Notes: generated from the letters alone by a model not told the origin. 64,000 nucleotides of DNA from Vicia villosa (GCF_029867415.1 NC_081182.1:47517317-47581316), one strand, 5' to 3'; positions 34,350-45,979 are shown, counted from the first letter of the stretch. Made by a program: numbers and translations.

Positions 34350-34919
34350 TGGCTGCCCCTAAATATAAATAAAATTATATAAATATGTAGTTCGGGTATA
34401 GCGCAGGGTGTGTAGTAAGATACTCGTGCCCGCTTAATTTAATGGGTAATTACCCGTGTCCGTACCCATTTTGCGGATTTTTATCCTATCCATTATGGAT
34501 ATTTTTTGCGGGTACCCATGGGGTATGGGCCAAATTGCCGTCTCTAAAAGTAGTATAAATAGGCCGACCTATATATGCATATATATATTAGAAAAAAGCT
34601 AAATAGATTGGTCTATATATGCATATATATTAGAAAAAATGCTAAATAGATCGGCATAAATATTCATATACAGGTCTACTTATAAGACTTCTTAAGTAAT
34701 ATGAATTAATTGAAAAACTTAATGAAAAAGATACTTTAAAATAGGCTTTCAGGTCAGGTCAGACTTTTAAAATGGTCAGACCAGGCTGAAAAAAGAGTCT
34801 ATAGTAGACCATAGGCTAGGCTCTGGCCTTGTAAGTTTATTGTAGGTCAGACTCAGGCCTTGTAAATTTATTGTAGACCAGACTCAGGCCTTATAAAGCC
34901 TAACTTATTTTCACCCCTA

Positions 34920-35045
34920 CTTCCATTCCTAACTCATTTGACAATCTCCTTATTTTTATATTGATTGAAATGTCCCATTTACGTATTTCAAAATTATAAT
35001 TGATAAAAAATATATTTTAAAAAATTGTAAATTTTGAAATATCCG
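34920..35045. repeat. Right copy of the split tandem duplication
   Basis: Direct copy of 33112-33247: CTTCCATTCCTAACTCATTT..., GATTGAAATGTCCC, ACGTATTTCAAAATTATAAT. Confidence 0.75.
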
Positions 35046-35740
35046 AAAGTTGTAACAAAAAAGTCACTACTGATTTTTTTTTAAATTTGAGTTTTTTTTT
35101 TGCATTATTTATGAATTTAAAAAAAAAACATATGACTTTTTACTAGAATTTTTTTTTAAAAATCCAATATTTTCTTGGATAATCATTAGTTTTTATCGAA
35201 TTTTTAAAAAATTTAGTACTGCATTTTTCAAAAAATTCTGATAATTCCTAAGGAAATCGATATTATTTTTTGAATTTTTCAAAAATTCGAAAAACAACAT
35301 AATTTATGGACTTCTATGAAAATTGTGATATACCGGATTTTAAGTCTAGTGTGAAAAAATCGATAGTTCAATTCAGAATGCTTTATTGGTGCGCTCTAGA
35401 TCCGAATAGATCCTCTACAAATTTTACGTAGTTTTTCACCACTAACGTTGTATGTTTTACTCGCATGTTTTGTTTTTAACTTGTTCAAAATTTAATAGGC
35501 TTTGTGTATCTCTATCATTGATAATTCATTCTTTATATGTTGTAAATGACAAATATTTCCCTCTCGGGATGACGTGTTAGCATGGACACAATCCATTGGT
35601 AAACAACATTGCATTATTATTGTTACACTGTTCGCTCTGATACCGCAAATAGGATAAGAGGGAGGAAAAATAAATTGATTACGGGTGTTAAGAGCGGAGG
35701 AAGCTACAAGAAGAAGAATTCCTCTTAAAACACTTTTAGT
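35046..35740. other. AT-rich DNA upstream of the MULE pseudogene
   Basis: Runs of A and T and short ORFs only. No terminal inverted repeat of the MULE could be identified. Confidence 0.5.
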
Positions 35741-36480
35741 ATGAAAGTTAAATGTCAATTTATGCTGAGAGTTGTGCCAAGTGGTAGCACCTGGAAGGGT
35801 GTGGTTAGGTGTGGATTTCACAATTGTGAACTAGCTATGAATTTAAATGACCTTGACATATTAGGACGTTTAAGACATGATGAAAGAGAATTTGTGAATG
35901 AGATGACAAAATACAATATGACACTCAGGTACATAGTTGTTGCTCTGAAAGATAGAGATCCATAAAATCTGACGAGCATTACACAGGTGTACAAGGCAAA
36001 ATCTACATAAAAGACAAGCAAGAGAGACCATTATATGAAATGCAACATTTGCCGAGTCTAATTCATGACGATAAGTACATGTACTCATTCAAAAACAAGG
36101 TCGAATCAAACGTTGTTGCTAATATCTTTTAGACACATCTTGATTCAGTGAAGTTGTTGAAGATGTTTCATTTGGCGTTGATTTTTATATTGTACGTACA
36201 AAACAAATAGGTACTTCCTTCCCCCATAAATCTAACTTTCTTTTACTGATTTTGGAACATGAAAGGGAGGAAAACTTCAGATAGACACTAAAGAAGCTGA
36301 AAGAGTTGTTTGCATTCGAGAAGTTGCTACTGGAGGTTATGGTGACGGATTGGGAACTTGCGTTGATGAATGTCATGGAAGTTGTGTTCCCATCCTTAAT
36401 TCACCAATTGTGTGTGTCCCATGTTTTAAAAAAAAGTTAGTATGAAGTGTAAGAAGTATGACGACAAGAAACATGTACAT
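35741..36480 (+). pseudogene. MULE/MuDR-type transposase pseudogene
   Basis: Open start MKVKCQFMLRVVPSGSTWKG, then RCGFHNCELAMNL and RLRHDEREFVNEMTKYN: the CPFxLR...W...V..G.HNH...GRL pattern of the zinc-binding N-terminus of plant MULE and FAR1-type transposases. After a stop at 35963 the similarity continues in shifting frames (THLDSVKLL..., then LKKLKELFAFEK and VTDWELALMNVMEVVFP), the DDE-domain block containing the second catalytic Asp. At least three frame breaks are visible. A domesticated FRS gene is unlikely given the decay. Confidence 0.75.
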
Positions 36481-37433
36481 CATTGTGACTTTGATTTTAT
36501 TATAGAACTAACTATCAAATTATAACTTATTTTTCTATTTATATTTTTTATGGTTGAGTCTACTCATTTGAGACTCAAAAACATGTTGAATACTAGGGAG
36601 ATTTATGAATCAGTCGCCCCGTTCCATCTCTTCTTATAAATACAACTATCAATCGAAGGGATACTCTGATTGGACGGGCGTTTAGTTTAGAGGAATCATC
36701 AATGTTGAAGCTTCTTTCTAAGGAATCTTTAAATGACGGTCCACCAAACCCTTGATTATATATAGATGGAGTCTCTTCCATCTCCCTCTATGAATCATGT
36801 TATCATTCAAAGCATTTGTACCAATCATTTTAGGGTTATCATCAAGCTTTAGTAGTTAGTTCTTCTTAGATTATTCACCCATAAATTTAAGGGTCTTCAT
36901 CATTCAAAGTTTGGTTACCCCCCGAATTAGTATTTCATCCTTTTTCAACAACTGATCCTTATATGATCCTTGATCAATACCCTCAGATGAGTCACCCCAT
37001 ACATGTTAATGTTTTGTAGTAGTATAAGAAGATTCATATAAGGATAGCTACGGTTAATTACAACGTCAAAGGTTATAGTTACGGTTAATTACCTAACCGT
37101 GGTGATATAACCCAAGTTTCTTGGGTTTGTCAGGTTCCTCAAATAGGTAATCCATTTTACGTTAATGCGTGCCTATTCAATTTTATTTATATTTAATTAA
37201 AAAATGATAGCTATATCACTACAACTCATTTATAAGATCGTTGTTTCACATTTGAGCTTCTTTATATATGTTAAACACTAAGTATTCATTTTTCAACTGA
37301 AAAAAGAAACAGACCCTGACACCAACGCCGTCGACATCGTCGGGAAGAAGACAAGAACATGCATACTCATTGTTGTTGTTCAGTTTTGTATAAAATATCG
37401 CATTTGAAGACAAACTCATCCAAAGGTTTTACA
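36481..37433. other. Region between MULE and GRF pseudogenes
   Basis: No confident coding match. It includes repeated TACGGTTAATTAC phrases near 37049 and 37080. It may belong to the MULE interior. Confidence 0.4.
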
Positions 37434-37850
37434 ATGTCTTCTTCCATTGTAAAATCTAGATCTGGAAATTTTTGTGGTTGTGATAATCGTATGGTTTCGT
37501 GCCAATGCAAGAAGGGACAAAATAAAGGAACGCTTTTTTAGAGATGTCCATTTTGGAGGAGTGATGAAACATCTAACTTTTTCATATGGGTAGAAGACAT
37601 GAGAGAAAAATTGGGAAATGAAGATGAGAGTAATATGAAGTCGGAGTTGAAAGTTGTGGGCTATATGAAGGTTATGTAAGATTCAAAAAAGAAGAACAAG
37701 AATTTGAAGAGAAAACTAGAGTCAGAGAGATTCTTTGGAAATTTGAAGTTGTTGTATTTTCTTATCTCCTTTAATATTTACTTTGTTATGAAATACAATA
37801 GTTGAAGTAGAGTTTGAAATTTGAAAATTTTACACTGATTCATATATGCT
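37434..37850 (+). pseudogene. GRF-type zinc-finger protein, pseudogene 2
   Basis: Reads MSSSIVKSRSGNFCGCDNRM, VSCQCKKGQNKGTLF, stop, RCPFWRSDETSNFFIW and then a Lys/Glu-rich coiled region. The CxC...G.NKG..FWRCPFW...C.FF.W signature is the GRF zinc finger; the stop replaces the usual Trp (TGG to TAG at about 37540), and the final Cys before FF is Ser. No intron is evident, unlike pseudogene 1. A hydrophobic stretch follows near 37745-37790 after further frame breaks. Confidence 0.7.
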
Positions 37851-38238
37851 TTATGTTTAATATTTATTTTGTTATGAAATGTAATAGTTGAAGATGCAGT
37901 GAACTTGACAAGAATGCAACTAAAAGATTGTTTCTTACGAGTAAGTTCATTGCAAACTGTTGATAACACGAAAATGTATCGTTTATTCGACTCGATTTAC
38001 ATCGATTATTTCATCGTTTTAATTTAATTATATTGCATTATATTATGATTATGTTGGTATTTTAAGTTTTGTTCCAGGTATTAAATAAATATAAGCTTGC
38101 ATCAAATTGGAGAATAAAAGAAAAGAAACTGAGAAGAAATTGTTCAAAAAGCCAAAGAAATTGAAGGGAGATTATATAGCAAGAGGGAGGTGAAGAAGAA
38201 AAGAAATAAATTAAAAAGGCCGAGCCCACCTCACAAGG

Positions 38239-38422
38239 GAGGCGCCCGCCTCCAAGGCCACGAAGGCCCACGTCTCCACCATCTAAAAGGTGAGACGCCC
38301 GCCTCTAAGGGGACTTGGGTCCCAGGTCTCCACTCGGCAATGGGAGACGCACGTCTCCAATACATTAGGCTGGCCCACTACCTTTTATTCAATCCACTTG
38401 ACACGTTTGACGCCCGTCTCCA
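38239..38422. repeat. Cluster of short compensating palindromes in the solo LTR
   Basis: GGAGGCG-CC-CGCCTCC (38239-38254), GAGACG-CC-CGCCTC (near 38292), GGAGACG-CA-CGTCTCC (near 38343) and GACG-CC-CGTCTCC (near 38410). Arms keep pairing while the third base pair changes between G:C and A:T. Confidence 0.75.
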
Positions 38423-38706
38423 TTTCATTTGCTTCATTTGCTACATTTTAGGAAGACTAAGACCACGACTTCCCACGAATTTTGGAAAGGAATTTATCAC
38501 CAGAACACTATATAAAGAACAGAGAATTCAAGTAAAAGGGGATTGGATGATCTTTTGTCCCAGCCACCAACTTTCGATTCCAGCATTATTTTTCCATCAT
38601 TGAAGCTTATTTCTATTTGTTATTTTTCTTCTCTTTTTCATAGACTAGGCATATATTTATTTTCTCACAATAGTTTCTACACCGAAAACTATTGTGTACT
38701 TTTGAC

Positions 38707-39054
38707 TAGGGGTGGCAAACGGGCATGCCCGCCCCGTTTAGGCCCGCCCCGCAAAAGCCCGCGAAAAAACGGGGCGGGGCGGTGCGGGCTTTTTTAAGAG
38801 TGCGGTCTAAAACCATGCCCCGCCCCGCAAAAAAGTGAGGGCGGGGCGGGGAAAGCCCGCGGGCATTCGGCTTTTTAGGCCTAAAAATAGTAAAATTCTA
38901 TAAAAAAACAAATGCCCGCAAAAGCCCACAAAAAAACGGGGCGGGGCGGGGCGGGCACATTAAAGAGAGCGGGCCTAAAACCTTGCCCCGCCCCGCGAAA
39001 AAGTGCGGGTAAAACGGGCTTTCCCCGCGGGCCGGGCCCGTTTTGCCACCCCTA
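38707..39054. mobile_element. hAT-type MITE, very GC-rich
   Basis: 348 bp, ends TAGGGGTGGCAAACGGGC and CCCGTTTTGCCACCCCTA, perfect 8-bp target duplication CTTTTGAC at 38699-38706 and 39055-39062. The interior is dominated by GGGGCGGGGCGGG and GCCCGCGGGC motifs, in sharp contrast to the AT-rich surroundings. Confidence 0.92.
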
Positions 39055-39454
39055 CTTTTGACTGGATTTAACCTTACGTTAGATCATAGTATTTTATTTC
39101 CTTATTTTTATTATTATTTGATCGAAGAATCTTAAGGAACAAATCCAACCAGTTTATGGTGGAGTGTTCAAGGATTTCAAGTTCAAGAATTAATTCAAGT
39201 ATTATTTTCAGGTTTCTATCATTTATTTAATTTATAGTTTTATATTTCTTGCTTATAAATTATTGAATATGTCTAAATACATGAACTATGATTGTTTATA
39301 CATGTTTAATTCAATAAGTATGTTTAGCTAAATTAATCAGGTGTCGGTATGTAACTTAATCTAGCCAAAGGGATCCGAAATAAACTGGCCTAAATATTAT
39401 TTTATCGAAAATCACTTTTTCTGGTTTTAGTATCTAATTGAATTTATTAGAAGG

Positions 39455-39860
39455 TTAGAAAATCAACGGAGCGGAAGTTTGAGATTTAAAAACTAGACTA
39501 AGGTTAGAAATCAACAGAGCGAGAGTTTGAGATATTTAACTAGATAGTGGACACTGAACATTATTTTTGAGGACAACGAGAGCGTATTAAAACTAATTAG
39601 ATTTTTATTCATTTACAAAAAGTGTTTTTAAACTCAGCGGGACAGCGAGAGCGTACGTTAGGGATTACTAGCATAATCTAAGTCAACAGAGCGAGAGTTT
39701 GAGATAAGGGTTTTTAAATGAATAATATTTGCTGAAAAAGGAATTCTATTAATTCTGTTATTTTCAAAAAGTGGTTTTAAATCTAATGGGATAGCGAGAG
39801 CATACATTACGAGTTAGAATCATAGTCTGATTCAACAGAGCGAGAGTTTGAGAATATGAA
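39455..39860 (+). repeat. Dispersed motif block in the solo LTR
   Basis: The phrase CAACRGAGCGRRAGTTTGAGA occurs about four times (near 39462, 39512, 39681 and 39834), alternating with GGGAYAGCGAGAGCRTACRTTA (near 39642 and 39789). The spacing is irregular. Confidence 0.7.
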
Positions 39861-40216
39861 TTTTATATTAACGGTTTTAATGAAGGATTTTTGTTAGATT
39901 AAAAACCAGGCCAGTGGAACTTCGGATTCCCTAAGTTTGACGAATTACATACCGATATCCGCCTATTAATATTTTATCTAGATCTAAGTCTTATTTCCCC
40001 TAAAACATAATTAAAATATCACTAACCTTAACTTTACATAGTAAATTTAGATAACGGTAGATCGATTCATAGTCTGTGTGGATTCAATATCTTTTAAAAC
40101 TACACGACACGACTGTGCACTTGCAGTCTTCCGACTAATAGACAAATAAAGTCGCGATCAACTGTTGAATTTTCAATTACAATTATCTGTTTGTTAGATT
40201 ATTCAATTTGTAATTT

Positions 40217-40264
40217 AAGCTGATAGTTTAAGTTGATAGTTTAAGCTGATAGTTTAAGTTGATA
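40217..40264. repeat. 13-bp tandem repeat
   Basis: About 3.5 copies of GYTGATAGTTTAA. Confidence 0.85.
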
Positions 40265-42699
40265 ACCTTAAGACAATTAAACAGAAAGATTAAAACTTCA
40301 TTACATAAACTTTCATTACATAATCAAAAACCATAATCATATCTAAATCCTCTCGCTGAGATAAAATTAGACCAATCATAGTCGGCCTCATCATCATTAT
40401 CATCAAAATCGAAAAAAATAATTATTTTCATCAACCTTCTTCTTTTTCTTTTTGTTCTCCTCACCCTGAGAGCTCTCATTAGTCTAAACACAACACCATC
40501 TTCAAGAACATCTTAAATCTGATGATGGTTTCGTAATACAACTTCCTCTACAGCAACATTTGGATTCTCAACATTGTTGGTAGCTTGAGCACGATAACAC
40601 ATGTTGCTTCATTTGAATGAAGTTGTTTTTGTGTTTTGGTTCTTTCGCTTTTATATTGTTCCTTCTGATTCTTCATCTTCTTCTCTAGGAAGTTTAAAAA
40701 TCAAATATGCTCATTATTGTTTCTTTAATTCTATATGCTTTCTATTCTCTTTGAAAGTTGGAAAGATTGCATACCTCAAGCTGTTCAAATTTATTGTGTA
40801 CTTATAATATAAGTTTTGATAACAATTCAAAAGTGGTGTAATGTTGATTCTGGTATGATACGATTAACAGTTATTCACATATAATATCACAACGATTATT
40901 AGGATTAACCGTGGTTAAAGAGTGCGCGCTTTCCTGTTTACTACGACGGTCACTGGACCGTGATTGAAAATGTCGCATATACTACCACACCCTACATAAA
41001 AACGTCTAGACCTATGTGATTATATATCTTTTCCAACGGTTGTTAAATAGCTTTTTAATAGTAGTATTATTTTCTCTCCTTGAACTTTCACCTTGGAACC
41101 AACACCAACGATGATTGTGAGTCTTTATGCTCTCCCAATGTCAATTGAATGTATTTTCAATACATTTACTTTTCTTTTTAGCGTCATAATGCACATTGTT
41201 ACAATGATTAATTTCCTGAATATCACCCTCCATTATATTACCATGTTGTAGAAAATTTGCTGAGTTGTTGGATATCTTCAGCATTTGAGCTTTACCCTTA
41301 CTCATATTGGGTATAAACATATGTATTTCATTTCATTAATATCTCTCTGTTATTTACATATTTTGTACTTTTCTTTTGAATTGTTATTATTCTTGTAGTA
41401 GGTATTATATATTGGATTTTTCAGGTCTTGTGGGACTTATGATCAATGGCGGAGTTGGCATCATTAATACCATTGGTAGGTATCTATTCACATTTTTTAT
41501 CACTTAAATGTAATGCTTGATAATCTCATGCGGATTTTTATTATGATTATTCCCTTTATTAAATTCATTATTTTCTTTGTTTTGATTTGCATTGGTATGA
41601 ATTGATGAATTGTCAACTAGGCTGCAATCAGATGGAATATACAAGTTATGGCCCAATTAGGAGTATATGTTGTAAGCTCCCTTATTTTTAGTGGCAACGT
41701 TAAAATCATGTTGTTAGCATACTCTAGACAACTAGTTGCTTTCTTGCTGTGTTTGGTTGTTTTCTTGCGGTGGTTGTTTTCTTTGTTAAGAAAAGTATAG
41801 GAATTGAGATTTGTATTGAATTGATTAACATTATCTTTAGGTTTGCTTGTGAATATTTGATGCATGTCTTCTGGACATATCAATATAAACAATGTATTAT
41901 TCATAAATCTCTTTATTTCTAGTTAACCAAATGCTAGATATGATAACAAATGTAAAGTATATAGTGCCATGTTTTTCATTAGGGATGGTCTCTGGTGTAG
42001 ATATAATGTAATAGTTGTGCCAATAAAAATTCACAAAGTGGGAGCATATGTTAATTGTATGCACATGGATTTTTGTTAATTCGACAACACTAAAAAAAAA
42101 AATGTATTTATTATTATAAACTTGATGAAACGTGAACATAACAAGGGTGCGTAGAGCTCGATTTATTAGGTTTTTCTACAACTACAAAATTATCAACTAA
42201 AATAACACTTTCAATACTTCTATGAGAGAATCGATTAAGTCTATCATTTAAATCATTTGTCCATTTAGTATGGTGTGTTTATGCTTCTCATGTTACTGTG
42301 GCTCAATGTGCTTAACATAAGTAATAGGTTTTGATGATGAAAGACATGGAGCACTAAGAAGATGAAGATTCTTAAAGTGAAAGTGATAACGACATGTTTG
42401 CATATTTCAAAAATTCAAAGAATTCATAAAATACGAAAAACATCCTCCAAATAGCTAGAAACAAAATAAAAAAAAAAGATTAACCTTCATATCAATATGC
42501 TTTCAGTGCGGAAAAAAAAAGTCAAATAAAGTCAGAATATTTGCAGAATCAAATAAAATCTAGTAGATACGGAAAAATCTAAAAAAACTTACATTACATG
42601 AAATGACGACGACATGGACTTGTCCAATAAAACCAGAAAAAGAGAAATCCACCACCACATTCAATATTCATATTCTTCCAATTTCAACCATATCATCAA
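40265..42699. other. Intergenic region downstream of the dioxygenase gene
   Basis: No confident gene. Short intron-like signals occur between 41110 and 41690 (for example a reading with YNDxFPEYHPPLYYH near 41210), but no family was recognised. The right part holds the 3' flank of the dioxygenase gene. Confidence 0.4.
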
Positions 42700-44017
42700 T
42701 TAAGCACTATACCGAAATTGGTCCAAAGCCCTTTCCTCTGAAAATCGCGACTTCTGTTGAACTGAGAAATAATCCCGATACTTAATAGTTTTGAACAATG
42801 GCTTTTCTTTCTCCAACAGTTGAGGAGCAGGTCCAATTTCCTTATCTTCTGCAGGTCCATTAAACACTACAATACTAATTCTAGTGCCCTTGTTATTCAG
42901 GATGGCACGATGTAACGCGCTTAAATACCTCCCATTACTCACAGCCTAATCAATATTTAGAGAATAATCATTAATCAAAGGATTGAAAATGAGAACAAGA
43001 AGAGATTAGTTACTAACCTCAAGTTGATCTCCAATGTTGACAACTAGAGAATTTGGAATAGGTTTGACATTGACCCATTTGCCCTTGTATTTAACTTGAA
43101 GTCCTCCAAGTCCATTCTCAATGAACATGGCTAAGAAACCAACGTCAGAATGTGTAGGCAAGCCCAGAGCAAGTTCTGGTTGTGGACAAGGAGGGTACAT
43201 GTTCACAACCAAGAAATGTAAGCCAGAATCAAAACCAGTGGAATCAATTATAGAATCGGATTCTAATCCCAAACTCTCGGATATTCCTTGCATTAATTTC
43301 CTCGCTATAGCCTTGATTTTTTCGCTATACTCGAAAGCAGCCTCCCTGCACAAAACCAGAAGAATCAATTTTGTTTATTAATTTAGAGTTTTCGTCTCTG
43401 CAGATGCGCGTAGAGGACATTCGGTTTATACCAAAAAAAAGAAGTTAATTAACTACCTGTAACCTGGTGGTTTGTCGGGGAAATAGAATTGTGGAGATGT
43501 AAAAACTTTGAGAAAATCTCTCCAATAATGAACATTTTCTACTGGAGGGTAGATACTGGTACCATGCCTGATGGGTGCGAAAGTATCGCCATTGTCTTGA
43601 TACTCATTCTTTTCTTCCACCGGCAAATCGTGAAACTCTTTAGATATTTTCATCAACTCTTTCATTAGACTCTCCGGAATTCCATGGTTTGTGAGCTTCA
43701 CAGTCACAGTCACAGATATTGAGATTCATGTATCGTTTGAAAAAACTAGAATGAAAAAAAAAATAATAGAAAGGAAGAGTTACCATGAAGAAACCCCAAT
43801 CAGCGCATGCGTTGGCGAGTTCATCAACAGCTTTGGTATGGATTTGAGGATCATCTGAAGCGAGGAGAGAGAAATCAATGACGGGAAAGGAAGCTGCAAG
43901 GTGGTCTGCAACATCATGAGTATCTGTAACGGAATGGTAAATGGAAGGGATAGGAGAGGCTCCGTTTGATTCAGCAAAGACTTTAATGTTTGATATATTG
44001 GTAGAAGATGAAGCCAT
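42700..44017 (-). CDS. 2-oxoglutarate/Fe(II)-dependent dioxygenase, four exons
   Basis: Soluble 2OG oxygenase that uses Fe(II), O2 and 2-oxoglutarate to oxidise an unknown substrate, often a specialised metabolite or hormone in this plant family. Minus-strand exons 44017-43784, 43695-43457, 43345-43018 and 42945-42700, with GT-AG borders, join in frame to 348 aa. The N-terminal DIOX_N domain (about 45-160) has FPVIDFSLL and WGFFMLTNHGIPESLM. The C-terminal 2OG-FeII_Oxy domain has the metal ligands H223 and D225 (PTHSDVGF) and H279 (ALHRA), and the 2OG-binding R289/S291 (TRIS). Length is normal and no break is seen. Closest by pattern to the 2-oxoglutarate-dependent dioxygenase 19-like/DMR6-like groups; substrate not inferable. 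Confidence 0.92.
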
Positions 44018-44269
44018 GAGGATGTATCTTTGAGGTATTGAACTTAATGGTTGATAATGATATACAGATAGTGAAGTGATTTTGAAAAGGATTAGGAAGT
44101 GAGAAGGAAAAACAAAATCTCAGAAACTCATATGTGGACAACAATAAACTGCAGTTAAAACAACTTCAATGGTATAAGTCAAAATGAATGAGGACCAAAA
44201 TAACACATTCAATTTTTTTAATGTTGGGCTATCGGTGGAGGTTTAGATTTTAAGAGTGTGTTTCTCTTA
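44018..44269 (-). promoter_or_regulatory. Upstream region of the dioxygenase gene
   Basis: Immediate 5' flank. A weak TATA-like GTATATCAT lies about 40 bp upstream of the ATG, which is rather close; no other motif is called. Confidence 0.3.
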
Positions 44270-44659
44270 GGCTATGTTTGGGAGTTTGGAGGGGAGGGGA
44301 GGGGAAGGCTTCCGAAAACGAATTTTTAAAAAAATATAGAGAAATATTTGACATTTTTTGAAAAAATGATTTTGTTTAGAATGATAAAAGAGTCATAATC
44401 ATTACAAAATTTTTAACTTTCAAAATAGTATAACAACCTAAAAGATATTTGGAAAATTTATATAAGCCCTTCAAAACCCTCCAAAACCCTTCTTCAATAC
44501 AATTTTTGAGTTCCCCCATTTTATGGGGTTTTTGGTGTTATGAATAAAACCAAACCCTCCAAAACCCTCCTACTCAAAATCCTTTTATTCTTTTCACCCA
44601 ATTCTTCTTATTTTTTAAAACCCTCTCCTCCCCTTCCCTCCAAACTCCCAAACATAGCC
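44270..44659. mobile_element. PIF/Harbinger-type MITE (Tourist-like)
   Basis: 390 bp with long terminal inverted repeats GGCTATGTTTGGGAGTTTGG and CCAAACTCCCAAACATAGCC, flanked by TTA on both sides (44267-44269 and 44660-44662). The TTA duplication and the GGC...TTTGG start fit PIF/Harbinger. Confidence 0.88.
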
Positions 44660-44662
44660 TTA

Positions 44663-45860
44663 AAGTTATGAGTTCGAATCTATCTAATTGTTAATAATTT
44701 TTGTGTTGAATTCATACAAAATTCTGCTAGTAGATGGTGGAATTGGTCCTTAGTTTAGTCGAGATTATCAAATTTTCAAAAATAAAAAAACACATTCACT
44801 TTTTTTCTTCCTTTCAATAGTACTACATCTTCAAAAAACTTAAGAAAATAAAATATATACCAAAAATATAAAATATTTTTATATTATTAATCAATAAAAA
44901 ATTGTATTTCACTAAATAACACTACTATTTTAAAATACGGATGAAATTTAACAAATTTAAAATTTTGGACTGAATGTGGGAGTTATATTGTTTTATATTG
45001 AGTTGGGTCTCACAAATATTAATTTAAATTATTTTAATAAATGTTAATATATATAAATACTTAGAAAATAAATTGTGAATAATTTCAATTAGTTGAAATA
45101 TTGAAATTAAAGTAATGAATATCAAATTAAGAAAAAGGAAATGAAATTTTAATTAAATAAATTTAATGTAATATTTTTTGTATGATTATAAGTTTTATTT
45201 ATTTTCTTTTTCAAAAGTTATGAAAAATGGTTAAACAATTTATTACTATGTCTTTGAACAATTTTTTTATTTGTCAAAATTAATATATTATTTCTTTAAA
45301 TTTGTTGAATAATTAATATATTTAAAGTAAATATAATTTTATAAAGATAATAATCAATGTATATTAAATAAGGCATTGTCAACTTGACTTATTCTCATGG
45401 TAATACTTGCAAAGAGCCAAGTTCTGAATGGAAAATGAATAAAAAATTCAAATACTTTAAGAACTCAATTCAATAACAATTAAATTACATTAAATTATCG
45501 AATTCATTGAACTTGTCCTCACAAGGTTTAAAATTAGTGCAACAAAGGTATATTCTTTTTCTTTAAAGAAAAAATTATTTGGAGATTCTTACCGAATAAT
45601 TTTTTTTTTTAATTGGAAGCTATGATTTTGGATCTGAGAAAACACGTGTTGGCTTTTAATTAGCTAAGAAAAAAGAAATTTAAAAAATAGCCATTGGAAT
45701 GAGTGAGGTGATAGCACTGTAGAGACGTGATGGAACATAGAGAAACATGTGACAATGACATATAATAAAGACTTGACTTTTTTCTCCAAAATTCTTGCAA
45801 GTAACTCACATGATGATTAAAAGAAATGTGTGGGATTTTCTTTTACATAAAATTAACTTA
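44663..45860. other. AT-rich DNA, no gene seen
   Basis: Low-complexity sequence with short ORFs only. Confidence 0.5.
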
Positions 45861-45861
45861 G

Positions 45862-45881
45862 GAAAATGCGTTCGCACGGTA
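45862..45881 (-). other. Possible decayed Helitron 3' terminus (minus strand)
   Basis: On the minus strand ACCGTGCGAACGCATTTTCC is followed by TAA. It resembles the hairpin of the Helitron at 7584-7612, but the stem is reduced and the end reads CTAA. The AT-rich tandem repeats at 45980-46320 lie inside the would-be element, as in the 5098-7612 Helitron. The 5' end was not found. Confidence 0.35.
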
Positions 45882-45979
45882 AACTTATTTAATATAATAT
45901 AATTTTTTTTAAAATTTAAATATGTGTTTGAAATGAATTATTTAATTATAAAATAAATAATAATAAAATAAATTTAATT

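Larger units (their letters stand above)
33456..34546. mobile_element. hAT-type MITE, middle member of the nest
   Basis: Left end TAGGGATGACAATGGGC, right end GGCCAAATTGCCGTCTCTA. Sub-terminal GGGTACCC-like motifs are inverted. The flanks AAATTAAC and AAAGTAGT match at 5 of 8 positions, so the target duplication is degraded or the ends are slightly off. Confidence 0.7.
33256..34919. mobile_element. hAT-type MITE, outer member of a three-level nest
   Basis: Left end TAGATATGAGAATAG, right end TTATTTTCACCCCTA (diverged TIR of the TAGGGGTGAAAATAGG type). Perfect 8-bp target duplication CTTCCATT at 33248-33255 and 34920-34927. Sub-terminal TAGGCCGACCTA-like and GGTCAGACT-like inverted motifs occur on both sides. 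Its own length, without insertions, is only about 570 bp. Confidence 0.85.
37961..40160 (+). mobile_element. Solo LTR, 2.2 kb, with nested hAT MITE
   Basis: Begins TGATAACACGAAAATG and ends AAAGTCGCGATCA (TGAT/ATCA ends), flanked by a perfect 5-bp target duplication ACTGT at 37956-37960 and 40161-40165. No coding region is present. The interior has a cluster of GC-rich palindromes (38239-38420), a hAT MITE (38707-39054) and a block with the dispersed motif CAACAGAGCGAGAGTTTGAG (about 39460-39850). Without the MITE the LTR is about 1.85 kb. The family is not identified. Confidence 0.85.

Noticed and set aside
38190..38797. ORFs of 137 and 84 codons in GC-rich DNA
   Set aside because: They cross the palindrome cluster and the hAT MITE in a solo LTR; open frame reflects composition.
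40330..40600. Minus-strand acidic reading (DFDDNDDEADYDW)
   Set aside because: Broken by stops and without a recognisable family; may be the tail of a TE protein.
41110..41700. A possible multi-exon gene
   Set aside because: A few plausible splice signals, but the predicted peptides match no family I recognise and one exon contains a stop.
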